A stretch of DNA of 64,000 nt. Origin: an uncultured Cohaesibacter sp. GTDB taxonomy: Bacteria; Pseudomonadota; Alphaproteobacteria; Rhizobiales; Cohaesibacteraceae. Positions 63,968 to 64,000 of this stretch are shown one piece after another; the first letter of the stretch is position 1; each line of letters starts with the position of its first letter. The stretch covers positions 1,718,109 through 1,782,108 of the forward strand of contig NZ_OY821667.1 in assembly GCF_963682185.1 (NCBI RefSeq), written 5' to 3'. A program made the translations under genes and the position numbers. The notes under the pieces were generated by a model. It saw only the letters and a list, made by a program, of their open reading frames with translations. It had not been told where the DNA came from and made no database searches.

Positions 63968-64000
63968 ATGAAAGAAAAAACTCGTATAGTCATTGCTGAT
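63968..64000 (+). CDS. Start of the cognate response regulator (cut by window end)
   Basis: Eleven codons MKEKTRIVIAD are visible before the window ends. The IVIAD string is the first strand and acidic residue of a NarL/LuxR-type receiver, and the gene follows a HisKA_3 kinase by 146 bases. This is most likely the partner regulator of the kinase at 62415-63821. No good ribosome-binding site is seen before the ATG. Confidence 0.6.
   Translation, partial: MKEKTRIVIAD

Noticed and set aside
1-64000. tRNA, rRNA, CRISPR, insertion sequences, prophage
   Set aside because: I looked for cloverleaf sequences, regularly spaced repeats, transposase or integrase genes and found none that I could support.

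Overview
The window is chromosomal DNA of an alphaproteobacterium, most likely a marine member of the Hyphomicrobiales (a Cohaesibacter- or Stappia-like organism; this placement is inferred from gene content only). Support comes from the ruvCAB-ybgC-tolQRAB order, the 6S RNA between zapA and the 5-formyl-THF cyclo-ligase gene, the cell-cycle proteins RcdA (DUF1465) and TrcR (DUF1013), two DUF465 proteins, a 44-residue aa3-oxidase subunit IV, a cysteine-free bL31, and TTAA-N7-TTAAC sequences that match the CtrA box. No tRNA, rRNA, insertion sequence, prophage or CRISPR array was seen. Almost everything is core genome.

Layout. 1-5.9 kb (minus strand): ruvC, ruvA, ruvB, ybgC, then tolQ, tolR, tolA and the start of tolB (Holliday-junction processing and envelope constriction). 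6-9.3 kb (minus): yebC, a YmdB-type phosphodiesterase, 5-FCL, 6S RNA, zapA and a DUF4164 coiled-coil gene. 9.9-18.4 kb (plus): tkt, gap, pgk, a degenerate ThiE-like gene, a Sel1-repeat protein, efp and an inositol-monophosphatase gene. 18.7-25 kb: a split YeeE/YedE transporter, a MotA-like plus OmpA-like stator pair, and, convergent, an MsbA-like ABC exporter; then rpmE and rcdA. 25.05-25.9 kb is an 0.8 kb AT-rich gap that appears to hold a small RNA. 25.9-34.4 kb: quinone oxidoreductase, TadG-like vWA protein, trcR, prpE, a TSUP permease and an acyl-CoA ligase. 34.6-42.4 kb: two divergent DUF465 genes, purE-purK, rpsU, a TPR lipoprotein, the tiny cox4, an ABC1/UbiB kinase-like gene and oligoendopeptidase F. 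42.8-50 kb: an orphan sigma-54 activator, an L,D-transpeptidase, a DUF882 peptidase-like protein with a long disordered tail, and a beta-barrel porin. 50.3-58.7 kb: kdsD, a PomA/MotB stator pair, dmeF, an NfeD/stomatin pair, a degenerate receiver protein, and arsR-arsC-arsH. 58.8-64 kb: a TakP-like TRAP transporter (dctM, dctQ, dctP), with a divergent Cache-domain histidine kinase and the first codons of its presumed response regulator at the window edge.

Themes. Envelope and cell-cycle functions recur: Tol, ZapA, RcdA, TrcR, LD-transpeptidase, DUF882, two stator-type pairs and four CtrA-like boxes. The most unusual item is a probable trans-acting sRNA at about 25508-25590 (minus strand). It has three anti-Shine-Dalgarno CUCC motifs and a strong terminator, and a CtrA-like box sits where its -35 region would be. 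Other points of interest are the MotA/OmpA pair that resembles ZorA/ZorB without any defence effectors, the pseudo-receiver protein, the ThiE-like protein without ThiE active-site motifs, and an arsenic operon with no efflux pump. Start codons were chosen by ribosome-binding site and family alignment from memory; no database search was run.
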